Assembly: GCF_900157365.1 (NCBI RefSeq)
Contig: NZ_FUEZ01000004.1
Span: 2,343,066 to 2,407,065, forward strand
Source: Mycobacterium numidiamassiliense
GTDB lineage: Bacteria > Actinomycetota > Actinomycetes > Mycobacteriales > Mycobacteriaceae
Reading direction: 5' to 3'
Length of the DNA: 64,000 bases
The position numbers and the translations under genes were made by a program. Shown in pieces: positions 15,985-24,555 of the stretch (position 1 is its first letter; every line of letters begins with the position of its first letter). The notes beneath the pieces are model-generated. The model had not been told where the DNA came from and did not search any database. It saw only the letters and a list, made by a program, of their open reading frames with translations.

Positions 15985-18375
15985 ATGACGAGCACCCAAA
16001 CGATGACGAGCACCCTAACGTTGGAACCTGAACTGCTACATCGGATGGACGCCTATTGGCGGGCAGCGAATTACCTGTCGGTCGGCCAGATTTATCTGTA
16101 TGACAATCCGTTGTTGGAGCGACCGCTGGCGCTCTCCGATGTGAAACCTCTAGTGGTTGGCCATTGGGGGACCACGCCCGGGCAGAACTTCATCTACGTG
16201 CACCTCAACCGGGTCATCACTAAGTACGACCTGGACATGTTCTACGTCGCCGGCCCCGGCCACGGCGGCCCGGCCCTGGTCGCCAACACCTACCTCGAGG
16301 GATCGTATTCGGAGATCTATCCCGACGTGAGTCAGGACGAGTCCGGACTGAAGAAGCTGTTTACCCAATTCTCTTTTCCCGGAGGCATTTCCAGCCATGT
16401 GGCACCCACGACGCCGGGATCGATCCACGAAGGAGGGGAACTGGGCTACTCGCTGAGTCACGCGTTCGGCGCGGTGTTCGACAATCCGGACCTGATCGTG
16501 GCCTGCGTGATCGGCGACGGGGAAGCCGAGACGGGGCCGCTGGCGACGGCCTGGCATTCCACCAAGTTCCTGAATCCGGTTGGCGACGGGGCAGTGCTGC
16601 CGATCCTGCATTTGAACGGCTACAAGATCAGCAACCCCACCGTGCTGGCCCGCATCGAACCCGAGGAGCTTGACCAGTTCCTGCGTGGCTGCGGCTGGGA
16701 ACCGCACTACGTCGAAGGCGACGACCCTGAGGACATGCACGAACTGATGGCCACCGTCCTCGATTCGGTGATTGATGATATTCACCGCATCCAGCGCAAG
16801 GCGCGCACCGAGGGCCAGACCACCCGCCCGCGCTGGCCGATGATCGTGTTGCGCTCCCCGAAAGGCTGGACCGGACCCAAGGTGGTGGACGGCCTGCAGA
16901 TCGAGGGCACGTTCCGGGCGCATCAGGTGCCGTTGCTCGTTGACGAGCAGCATCCCGGGCATGTCGAACTGCTCGACGCCTGGATGCGCAGCTACAAACC
17001 GGCCGAGCTGTTCGACCAGGCCGGGGGGCTTTTACCCGACCTGGCCGCGTTAGCGCCCCAAGGGCCACGGCGGATGGGCGCCAACCCGCACACCAACGGC
17101 GGGTTGTTGCTGCGTGACCTGCATATGCCTGACTTTCGCGCCCGCGCGGTCGCCGTGGCCTCGCCCGGCGCGGCGGAGGCCGAGGACACCCGCGTGTTGG
17201 GTAGCTTCCTGCGTGACGTGGTCAGCCTCAACCAGGAGCACCGCAACTTCCGGATCTTCGGCCCCGACGAAACCCTGTCGAACATGCTCGGCGCGGTTTT
17301 CGAGGTCACCGACCGGCAATGGGAGGCCCGCACCGTCGCCAACGACGAGTTCCTCGCGCCACGGGGGCGGGTGCTGGATTCGATGCTCAGTGAGCATCAA
17401 AGCGAAGGCTGGCTGGAAGGTTATCTGCTCACCGGGCGGCATGGGCTGTTCAACTGCTACGAGGCGTTCATCCACATCATCGACTCGATGTTCAACCAAC
17501 ACGCCAAATGGCTCAAGGTCACCGCGCAACTGCCATGGCGCCGCGACATCGCGTCACTGAACTACCTACTCGCCTCACACGTCTGGCAGCAAGACCACAA
17601 CGGCTTCACCCACCAAGACCCCGGCTTCCTCGACCACGTCGTCAACAAAAAAGCCGACATCGTGCGGGTATACCTGCCGCCGGACGCCAACTGCCTACTC
17701 TCGGTGGCCGACCATTGCCTGCGCAGCCGCCACTACGTCAACGTGATCGTCGCCGGCAAACGCGCGATGCCGCAATGGCTGAACATCGAGCAGGCAGAAG
17801 TGCACTGCACCGAGGGCATCGGCATCTGGGAATGGGCCGGAAACGACTCCGGCGCCGAGCCCGACGTGGTGCTGGCGTGCTGCGGGGACACCCCCACCCT
17901 GGAGGTGCTCGCGGCGGTGCAGATCTTGCGGGAACACCTGTCCGAGTTGAAGATCCGCGTGGTCAACGTGGTCGACCTGATGAAGCTGCAATCGGCCACC
18001 GAGCACCCGCACGGACTCAGCGACTGCGACTACGACGCCTTGTTCACCACCGACAAACACATCATCTTCGCCTTCCACGGCTACCCGACGCTTATCCACC
18101 GACTCACCTACCGCAGAACCAACCACAACCTGCACGTGCGCGGCTACAACGAAGAAGGCACCATCACCACCCCCTTCGACATGCGGGTACAGAACAAGCT
18201 CGACCGCTACCACCTCGTCACCGACGTCATCGACCGCCTGCCGCAGCTCGGCGCCACCGGCGACTACCTCAAACAGACCATGGCCGACAAACTCGTGGAA
18301 CACACCCGCTACATCAACACCCACGGCCAAGACCATCCCGAAATCCGCAACTGGACCTGGAATCCGCCACAATGA
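15985..18375 (+). CDS. xfp: Xylulose-5-phosphate/fructose-6-phosphate phosphoketolase
   Basis: Phosphoketolase of 796 residues, the usual family length. The TPP motif starts GDGEAETGPLATAWH at about residue 177, and family signatures GHGGPA and GGELGYSLSHAFGA are present. It splits xylulose-5-phosphate (and often fructose-6-phosphate) into acetyl phosphate and a triose or tetrose phosphate. Acetyl phosphate could feed acetate kinase or phosphotransacetylase, neither of which is nearby. ATG 15985 is preceded by AAAGGAC; the in-frame upstream extension to 15895 lacks similarity. It is followed by an ATGA-coupled short frame. Confidence 0.95.
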   Translation: MTSTQTMTSTLTLEPELLHRMDAYWRAANYLSVGQIYLYDNPLLERPLALSDVKPLVVGHWGTTPGQNFIYVHLNRVITKYDLDMFYVAGPGHGGPALVANTYLEGSYSEIYPDVSQDESGLKKLFTQFSFPGGISSHVAPTTPGSIHEGGELGYSLSHAFGAVFDNPDLIVACVIGDGEAETGPLATAWHSTKFLNPVGDGAVLPILHLNGYKISNPTVLARIEPEELDQFLRGCGWEPHYVEGDDPEDMHELMATVLDSVIDDIHRIQRKARTEGQTTRPRWPMIVLRSPKGWTGPKVVDGLQIEGTFRAHQVPLLVDEQHPGHVELLDAWMRSYKPAELFDQAGGLLPDLAALAPQGPRRMGANPHTNGGLLLRDLHMPDFRARAVAVASPGAAEAEDTRVLGSFLRDVVSLNQEHRNFRIFGPDETLSNMLGAVFEVTDRQWEARTVANDEFLAPRGRVLDSMLSEHQSEGWLEGYLLTGRHGLFNCYEAFIHIIDSMFNQHAKWLKVTAQLPWRRDIASLNYLLASHVWQQDHNGFTHQDPGFLDHVVNKKADIVRVYLPPDANCLLSVADHCLRSRHYVNVIVAGKRAMPQWLNIEQAEVHCTEGIGIWEWAGNDSGAEPDVVLACCGDTPTLEVLAAVQILREHLSELKIRVVNVVDLMKLQSATEHPHGLSDCDYDALFTTDKHIIFAFHGYPTLIHRLTYRRTNHNLHVRGYNEEGTITTPFDMRVQNKLDRYHLVTDVIDRLPQLGATGDYLKQTMADKLVEHTRYINTHGQDHPEIRNWTWNPPQ

Positions 18376-18515
18376 CGACATCGATAGCCCGGGTGCCGGT
18401 CACCTCGGTTGCTGCGCCGGACCTGCCGGGCCTGGTAAGCGCGGCGAACGCATTGGTCGCCGCCCGACAAGGGCCCTCCACCGCAGTCATCACGGTGTCG
18501 CTACGAACCCTGTAG
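18372..18515 (+). CDS. Short ATGA-coupled frame after phosphoketolase
   Basis: ATG 18372 overlaps the xfp stop and opens a 47-residue frame (begins MTTSIARVPV) ending at TAG 18513-18515. I do not recognise it. Its composition (Ala, Val, Pro rich) fits local codon use, so it may be the 5' remnant of a second gene of a phosphoketolase operon whose remainder was lost. It could also be a real small coupled protein. About 70 bases of apparently empty sequence separate it from the convergent CsbD remnant. Confidence 0.35.
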   Translation: MTTSIARVPVTSVAAPDLPGLVSAANALVAARQGPSTAVITVSLRTL

Positions 18516-18588
18516 CCAGCCTCCCGCAGCAGCGGTAAGGGGTTTCTCGGGGGAGTAGCCGTTCAACGTATTTCCGAATGAAGACCGT

Positions 18589-18699
18589 TTACCTAGATCC
18601 GACGACGACATAGCAGTCCGGAGTCGCGCGCCCGAAGTATTTCGTGGTGGCGCCGTTGACGGCTTCGGCCTTGTGGGCGAGCTTCTCACCGATGCTCAT
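18589..18699 (-). pseudogene. Truncated CsbD-family stress protein
   Basis: The 36-residue frame begins MSIGEKLAHKAEAV and continues to YFGRAT, the start of mycobacterial CsbD-like proteins (small, charged, general-stress associated). Intact members run to about 55-70 residues with Lys/Gln/Gly-rich repeats. Here similarity ends after GRAT and a stop follows, so the C-terminal half is lost. The ATG overlaps the stop of the upstream membrane-protein gene (ATGA), showing they were one operon. It was too short for an ordinary gene caller. Confidence 0.6.
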
Positions 18700-19172
18700 T
18701 GCGGCTTGCTTTCGTGGTCGGCGACGACAGACCGCGACTGCGGGCTGACCGGGGTTGGTTGCCGACCCCGCGACCAGCGACCGAGGAGGGGAAACTTGTT
18801 GCGGCGGATCGTAGTCACTTGCGAGTTCACCGGTTCGCCTGTGGCTGCGCCGACCTGCTGGTGCTCGAGCAGGGTGGCGCGGTCGCGGTTGGCAAACGCC
18901 GTTTCGCGTTGGGACCGGGCGAGGTCGCGTCGGGCTTCTCGGCCGCGGCCCGCAGTTCGCCGCGCGCCGGCCAGCAACACGCTCAATCCCAGCATCGCCA
19001 CCGCGCCGATCACGATCCCGAACACGAACAGCGTGCCGGTCGACCCGGTCACGTGATAACCGAACACGGAGAAGCTCTCGGTCAACGTGTGCGCGGGCCC
19101 CGCATTACCAAGCACACCGGCTATCGCGACGATCACCGCGACAACCAATACAACTAATCCAACGATGACCAT
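18696..19172 (-). CDS. Small two-helix membrane protein, conserved in actinobacteria
   Basis: The protein has 158 residues with two hydrophobic segments at about 2-22 and 46-68, flanking a loop that contains FGYHVTGSTGTLF. A long basic, Arg/Glu/Gln-rich cytoplasmic tail follows, probably helical. I recall similar short membrane proteins of unknown function in Mycobacterium and Streptomyces. ATG 19172 is preceded by AAAGGAC; an upstream in-frame extension to 19280 is poor in similarity. It is coupled (ATGA) to the truncated CsbD gene, which suggests a stress-related unit. No specific function can be assigned. Confidence 0.7.
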   Translation of the reverse strand: MVIVGLVVLVVAVIVAIAGVLGNAGPAHTLTESFSVFGYHVTGSTGTLFVFGIVIGAVAMLGLSVLLAGARRTAGRGREARRDLARSQRETAFANRDRATLLEHQQVGAATGEPVNSQVTTIRRNKFPLLGRWSRGRQPTPVSPQSRSVVADHESKPQ

Positions 19173-19371
19173 GGTTTCTGTCCTTTGGGATGCGCTGCAT
19201 GATGTCATTAGCGTCCAATCCGCTAATAACTGCGACGCTAATGGCTTCTTGCGGGCAGCCAACAAAGTCGAAAGACACATAGTAGGGAGCCCATGGTCCC
19301 TGGGGCCGGAGGCGCGGGATACATAGCACCCGGCTGATGGCGTTCGATCCAGACATTTCGAACCCGCTCAG

Positions 19372-21321
19372 CTAGATCTCAATCCGCGAACCCATGACTA
19401 CCGTGCGGTCGGGGGGCAGACCGAAGTAGTCGGCGGCGTCGGCGGTGATGTAGGAGGTCGCGATGAACAGTTGTTTGCGCCATCGCGCCATGGTCGGCGC
19501 CGTGCCCTTCGTCAGTTCCAGCTTGGACAGGAAGTACGAAGCGTCGTCGACTGTGATCATGCCTTCAGTCTCCGCCGGGTCCAATAGGCGAAGCACGCCA
19601 AGGATATCCGGCTTTTCCATGTACCCGAAGTGCGCGGTGAGATGGATGAGCCCGTCCTCGGCATAGCCGAGAGCATCGATTTCCGTCCGTTCGGAGTCTG
19701 GTACGCGGGGCACGGGCAGCGTGTCGATCGCCATGCTCACCACGTGCTCATGAAGCACGCGATTGTGCTCGACGTTGGCCCGCATTGCCAGGGGCGTGGT
19801 CTCTTTTCCGCGGTTGAGGAATACTGCCGTGCCGGCGATGCGCAGCAATGGCGGCTGACGGTCGGCGAGATGATCGACGAACTCACGCAGCGGCCCCTCC
19901 GCCTGCTCCCGGGCCCGGGTGACAATCTCTTGGCCGCGCTGCCAGGTGGTCATGACGGTGAACGCGACCACGGCGATCAGCAGCGGCAACCACGCCCCGT
20001 GGACCAGTTTGGTGAGGTTTGCGGTCAGGAACATCAGATCCACTAGCAACAGGAAGCCGGCGCCGATCACAACCAGCCACAGCGGAGTCCGCCACCTCGT
20101 CCGGGCGATGTAGAAGAACAGCAGCGTGGTGATGGTGATCGTGCCGGTGACGGCCATGCCGAACGCATAGGCCAGCGCCGCCGAACTACGGAAGGCGAAC
20201 ACCAGGATGAGTACCGCGACCATGAGTAAACCGTTGATCCAAGGCACGTAGATCTGGCCGATCGTCGATTCCGACGTGTGGGTTATTCGCAATCTCGGCA
20301 GATAGCCGAGGCGAGCGGCCTGCGATGCCACCGAATAGGCCCCCGTGATCACCGCCTGAGACGCGATAACCGTTGCGGCGGTTGCCAATAGCACCATGGG
20401 CAACTGTGCCCAGCCCGGGGTGAGCAGGAAGAACGGGGCGCTCACGGCGGACTCGTCACCTAACACGAGCGCTCCCTGGCCGAGATAATTGAGAGCGCAG
20501 GCCGGCAGCACGAGAAATAGCCAGCCCCACGTGATGGCCCGCCGACCGAAATGGCCCATGTCCGCGTATAGCGCCTCCGCGCCGGTGACCGAAAGCACGA
20601 CTGCGGCCAGGGCGAAGAACGCGATATCGAAGTGACTGGACATGAATGCCAGCGCGTAGGTCGGCGAGAGCGCCTTCAGGATTTCCGGATGGCCGATGAT
20701 GCCTTTCACCCCGCAGGCACCGATCGACGCGAACCAGACGATCATCACCGGCCCGAACAGCCGACCGACAGTGGCCGTGCCGTAGCGCTGAACCGCGAAC
20801 AGCACGAAGATAATCACCGCCGTGATCGGGACGATCCAGTCACCGAGCGAGGGCTGGACGACTTTGAGACCCTCCACCGCCGATAGCACCGACATCGCGG
20901 GCGTGATCATGCTGTCGCCGAAGAACAGCGCGGCGCCAAAGATGCCCAGCGCAGCCAGCGTCGCGAGGGTGCGCTCCCGCTGCGCCCCGCCCCAGCGCCG
21001 CAGCAGCGTTATCAGCGCCATGATGCCGCCCTCGCCATCGTTGTCGGCATGCATCACCAGGGTGACGTAGGTCAGCGTGACGATGGTCATCACCGACCAG
21101 AAGATCAGTGACACGATGCCGTAGATGTTGGCGGTGTTGAGCGGCACCGGATGCGGGTCGTCGGGGTTGAAAACCGTCTGGATCGTGTAGATCGGACTGG
21201 TCCCGATGTCGCCGAAAACGACCCCGAGCGCGGCGACAACGACGCCGAGGCGAACGGCCCGAACCGCTTCCGGGACGCCGACCGTGCTAAGCGGTGCGGC
21301 AGTCTCTGAACTCGTGTCCAC
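19372..21321 (-). CDS. kup: Kup-family potassium uptake transporter
   Basis: The 649-residue protein has the Kup/HAK signature VVFGDIGTSPIYTI at about 35-47, roughly twelve hydrophobic segments up to about residue 460, and a soluble C-terminal domain of about 170 residues. Kup proteins import K+ with protons, especially at low pH. That is a sensible partner for the H+-ATPase 5.5 kb away, since proton export would drive Kup uptake. The start is GTG 21321 with GGGGATC upstream. It is divergent from the DUF4331 gene, leaving a 231-base shared promoter region. Confidence 0.93.
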   Translation of the reverse strand: MDTSSETAAPLSTVGVPEAVRAVRLGVVVAALGVVFGDIGTSPIYTIQTVFNPDDPHPVPLNTANIYGIVSLIFWSVMTIVTLTYVTLVMHADNDGEGGIMALITLLRRWGGAQRERTLATLAALGIFGAALFFGDSMITPAMSVLSAVEGLKVVQPSLGDWIVPITAVIIFVLFAVQRYGTATVGRLFGPVMIVWFASIGACGVKGIIGHPEILKALSPTYALAFMSSHFDIAFFALAAVVLSVTGAEALYADMGHFGRRAITWGWLFLVLPACALNYLGQGALVLGDESAVSAPFFLLTPGWAQLPMVLLATAATVIASQAVITGAYSVASQAARLGYLPRLRITHTSESTIGQIYVPWINGLLMVAVLILVFAFRSSAALAYAFGMAVTGTITITTLLFFYIARTRWRTPLWLVVIGAGFLLLVDLMFLTANLTKLVHGAWLPLLIAVVAFTVMTTWQRGQEIVTRAREQAEGPLREFVDHLADRQPPLLRIAGTAVFLNRGKETTPLAMRANVEHNRVLHEHVVSMAIDTLPVPRVPDSERTEIDALGYAEDGLIHLTAHFGYMEKPDILGVLRLLDPAETEGMITVDDASYFLSKLELTKGTAPTMARWRKQLFIATSYITADAADYFGLPPDRTVVMGSRIEI

Positions 21322-21552
21322 GGTGAGATCCCCGTTCAGCAGAACCGCACCTTAGTTATTGCGCGATGAGACGCGGTATCGACGGTGGCGGCGCGCGGAT
21401 AAATCCTAAACTGGCGACGACCGTTCGCGCCCAGTTGGCGCTCCAGCGTTCACCAGTTGGTCGATGCGGTCACATGTCGAACCTTCCGCCCATGCAGCAC
21501 GCCGACGAGTTAGGTTGTCCACGACGAAGACGCGGCGTGGAAAGGTGCTCGC

Positions 21553-22569
21553 ATGTCCAACCATTTCACCGGCCTGAGTCTCGGCCCGCCGCTTGGCGAT
21601 CAGCGCCTCGACTTGTGCGACCTGTACGCGTTCCAATCACCGACGGACAGCTCGCGCACCGTCCTGATCCTCAACGCCAATCCGAACGCCGACGCGCTGC
21701 ATCCGGACGCCATCTATCGGTTGGCCATCGACACCGACGGTGACCTGATCAACGACATCGCCTTCAGCTTTGTGTTCGCCGCCCCGGTGGACAGCCGGCA
21801 GACGGTCGACGTGTTCCTGGCCCGCGGCGAAGAGTCCCGCTCACCCGAGCCCGTCGGCGAGCAGATCTTCACCGATGTCGAGGTGGCGTTTGGGGCGCAG
21901 CCGAATGTGGCCACGGCCGGCGACATCAGCTTCGCCGCCGGTGCCCGCAGCGATGCCTTCTTCTTCGACTTCGACGGCATCAAGAACCTGTTCGACACCA
22001 GCGGCAAGCGCAATTTCACCGCGCCTCACCTCGCCGAACTCGGCGGCAAATCGCCCTGGACCGGCCAGGACTCGAACACCGTGGCCAACGTCTGCTCGAT
22101 CGCGATCGAGCTGCCCACCAGCACGCTCGGCGCGAGCGGGCCGATCCGGATCTGGGGCCGTTGCAGCCTACGCGAGAACGGCACCCTCAACCACGTCGAC
22201 CGGGCCGGACACCCATCGGTCAGCAGTTTCTTCAACACCGACGACACCAAGCTGGAGTACAACGCCAGCGAGCCCCCGGACGACTGGGACCGGTGGCTGG
22301 ACCGGTTCGTCCACCTCATGGGTCACACCGGCGACTACACGCGCGACGAGATCGCCGCCATCGAGAAAGAGGGCACGCTGCCCGACATGCTGACCTTCGA
22401 CCCAGCCAAACCGGCGCGGTACCCGAACGGCCGGGTGTTCACCGACGATGTCATCGACTACCGGCTGGCGTTCCTCACCAAGGGCGAATGCCCGCCGTCG
22501 GGGCTCTCCCCACACACGGACACCCTGACCGAGTTCCCTTATCTGGGTCCGCCGCACGGGCACGGGTAG
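21553..22569 (+). CDS. DUF4331 family protein
   Basis: The 338-residue protein matches the DUF4331 pattern: an N-terminal HFTGLSLG, then a DLCDLYAFQSP motif, a LNANPNADAL stretch and an AIDTDGD loop that looks like a metal site. There is no signal peptide or membrane segment, so it is probably cytoplasmic. The biochemical role of the family is not established. It ends 11 bases before the next gene (Rv2449c-like), so the two may be co-transcribed. It starts with ATG 21553, preceded by GGAAAGGTG. Confidence 0.8.
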   Translation: MSNHFTGLSLGPPLGDQRLDLCDLYAFQSPTDSSRTVLILNANPNADALHPDAIYRLAIDTDGDLINDIAFSFVFAAPVDSRQTVDVFLARGEESRSPEPVGEQIFTDVEVAFGAQPNVATAGDISFAAGARSDAFFFDFDGIKNLFDTSGKRNFTAPHLAELGGKSPWTGQDSNTVANVCSIAIELPTSTLGASGPIRIWGRCSLRENGTLNHVDRAGHPSVSSFFNTDDTKLEYNASEPPDDWDRWLDRFVHLMGHTGDYTRDEIAAIEKEGTLPDMLTFDPAKPARYPNGRVFTDDVIDYRLAFLTKGECPPSGLSPHTDTLTEFPYLGPPHGHG

Positions 22570-22579
22570 CGTCGGATCG

Positions 22580-23836
22580 GTGATCGCAGCGCAGCGTGAA
22601 TTCGACATCGTGTTGTATGGGGCCACCGGTTTCGTCGGCAGGCTGACCGCCGAATACCTGGCCCGCGCCGGCGCCGGAGCGCGGATCGCGCTGGCCGGTC
22701 GGTCGACCGAGCGACTGCTCGCTGTTCGCGACACTCTCGGCGATGAGGCACGGTCCTGGCCGGTGCTGGCCGCCGACGCGGCATCGCCGTCGAGCCTCAA
22801 CGAGATGGCCGCCCGCACCCGGGTCGTCGTGACGACGGTCGGGCCCTACAACCGTTACGGAATGCCGCTGGTCGCCGCCTGCGCCGCGGCGGGCACCGAC
22901 TACGCGGACCTGACCGGCGAGGCGATGTTCATCCGCGAGGCCATCGACCTCTATCACAAGCAGGCCGCCGACACCGGCGCCCGCATCGTGCACTGCTGCG
23001 GGTTCGATTGCGTCCCCTCCGACATGACGGTGTACGCGCTCTACCGCGCGGCGCGCGACGACGGCGCCGGCGAACTCACCGACACCGCCTACGTCGTGCG
23101 CGCGCTGTCCGGCGGGCTATCTGGCGGCACCATCGCGTCGCTCATGGACGTAATGGACGCCTCGTCCAGCGACGCCGAGGTCCGCCGCCAGCTTCTCGAC
23201 CCGTACACGCTGAGCACCGACCGCGCTGCCGAACCCGAACTCGGTCCCCAGCCCGACCAGCCGTGGGGGCGGGGCAGCCAGATCGCTCCGGAACTGGCCG
23301 GACTGTGGACGGCCGGCTACCTGATGGCATCGATTGACACTCGAATTGTGCGCCGCAGCAACGCATTACTCGACTGGGCCTACGGCCGTCGGTTCCGCTA
23401 CAGCGAGTACATGAGCCTGGGATCGTCGCCGGCCGCGCCGGTGGCGTCCGCGGTGCTGGCCGGGTTCGGCAACGCGGCGTTCGGGTTGGGCAGCCGTTAC
23501 TTCCGGCGGCTGCCGCGTCGGCTGCTGGACCGCATCGTCCCCAAGCCCGGCACCGGCCCCGGCCCGGCCGCGCGTGAGCGCGGCTACTACCGCATCGAGA
23601 CCTACACGACCACCACCAGCGGTGCGCGTTACGTGGCGCGCATCGAACAACAGGGCGACCCCGGCTACAAGGCGACCTCGGTGCTGTTGGGGGAGTGTGG
23701 CCTGGCGCTGGCACTGGATCGTGACAAACTCTCCGAGCTGCGGGGCGTGCTCACGCCCGCGGCGGCGATGGGTGAGGCCCTGCTCGACCGCTTGGGGCCC
23801 GCCGGAGTCTCGCTGCGCACCGAGCGGCTGAATTGA
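22580..23836 (+). CDS. Saccharopine-dehydrogenase-like oxidoreductase / trans-acting enoyl reductase family (Rv2449c homologue)
   Basis: The 418-residue protein begins with a Rossmann fold (DIVLYGATGFVGRLTAEYLAR) and carries TVGPYNRYG and AGTDYADLTGE, typical of the family that includes the trans-acting enoyl reductase of phthiocerol/glycolipid synthesis (Rv2953 type). It aligns by eye with M. tuberculosis Rv2449c, which sits between rpfE and valS there too. The reductase substrate is unknown. It marks the return to conserved gene order after the accessory block. Confidence 0.85.
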   Translation: MIAAQREFDIVLYGATGFVGRLTAEYLARAGAGARIALAGRSTERLLAVRDTLGDEARSWPVLAADAASPSSLNEMAARTRVVVTTVGPYNRYGMPLVAACAAAGTDYADLTGEAMFIREAIDLYHKQAADTGARIVHCCGFDCVPSDMTVYALYRAARDDGAGELTDTAYVVRALSGGLSGGTIASLMDVMDASSSDAEVRRQLLDPYTLSTDRAAEPELGPQPDQPWGRGSQIAPELAGLWTAGYLMASIDTRIVRRSNALLDWAYGRRFRYSEYMSLGSSPAAPVASAVLAGFGNAAFGLGSRYFRRLPRRLLDRIVPKPGTGPGPAARERGYYRIETYTTTTSGARYVARIEQQGDPGYKATSVLLGECGLALALDRDKLSELRGVLTPAAAMGEALLDRLGPAGVSLRTERLN

Positions 23837-23931
23837 ATCCAGGTACCCCAACGGCTTTCGGTCGGCGGTACATGGGAATAGTGTGAGAGTCCGCTCGTAC
23901 CCACACCCCTGCAATCGAGGTGGACATGCCG

Positions 23932-24468
23932 ATGGCCGGTCTCGACGATCTCTATGCCCAGATTCCGACGTCTGAAATCGCAGGCAAGCTCGGGGCCGAT
24001 GAGGGCGAGGTCGACTCGGCGGTTCATACTCTGGTGCCTGCGCTACTCGGCGGTCTGCACCAGAATTCGGCAGACCCCGAGCACGCCAGCAGGATTGAAT
24101 CCGCTGTGCACGCGCAGGCCGCCGAGAGTGACGGTCATCAGGCAATGGCGACGCTTTTTGGTGGCAATGACGCGGATCAGGTCGCATCCGCGCTGGCCAC
24201 CGGGGGAGCGGGAAACAGCGATCTGATCAAGCAGCTGTTGCCGATCGTCCTCCCGATTGTGCTGGCGTACATAGGTAAACGGCTCTCCGGTGGTCCTTCG
24301 CCGGCGAAGGAAGAAGCATCCTCGGGCGGCCTGGGCGAGGTGCTGGGCAACATCCTCAAGGGGAGCGGGGGCGACAAGTCGCTCGGCGACATCCTGGGTG
24401 GATTGCTGCATGGCAAGGGTGGCGGACTCGGTGACATCTTGGGCGGCTTGCTCGGGGGCAAAAGGTAA
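23932..24468 (+). CDS. DUF937 domain protein with glycine-rich tail
   Basis: The 178-residue protein begins MAGLDDLYAQIP, followed by a DUF937-type helical region (VDSAVHTLVPALLGGLHQN, then a hydrophobic segment at about 100-120). The C-terminus is built from repeats of GGLGxxLGxxL type (three or four copies of a GDILGGLL unit). I chose ATG 23932 because AGGTGG at 23918-23923 is well spaced; ATG 23926 is too close to it. DUF937 proteins have no firm function, though some resemble bacterial cytoplasmic YidB-like proteins. It is absent from this place in M. tuberculosis. Confidence 0.78.
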   Translation: MAGLDDLYAQIPTSEIAGKLGADEGEVDSAVHTLVPALLGGLHQNSADPEHASRIESAVHAQAAESDGHQAMATLFGGNDADQVASALATGGAGNSDLIKQLLPIVLPIVLAYIGKRLSGGPSPAKEEASSGGLGEVLGNILKGSGGDKSLGDILGGLLHGKGGGLGDILGGLLGGKR

Positions 24469-24555
24469 CTCTGGGGCCACGAGGCCGGACCCACCGCTTC
24501 ACCTGCGAATTCGGGCGCTTACACGCGGGTAAATACCGCTCCCTAGAATTGACCG

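Noticed and set aside
17508..18372. Long plus-strand frame inside the 3' half of phosphoketolase
   Set aside because: It is an Arg/Pro-rich alternative frame of xfp with no motif. Only its last 47 codons, after the xfp stop, were kept as a doubtful small frame.
19265..19320. DosR-like box (GGGAGCCCATGGTCCC) near the kup 3' end
   Set aside because: The half-sites are out of register with the 20-bp DosR consensus, and the location is downstream of kup.
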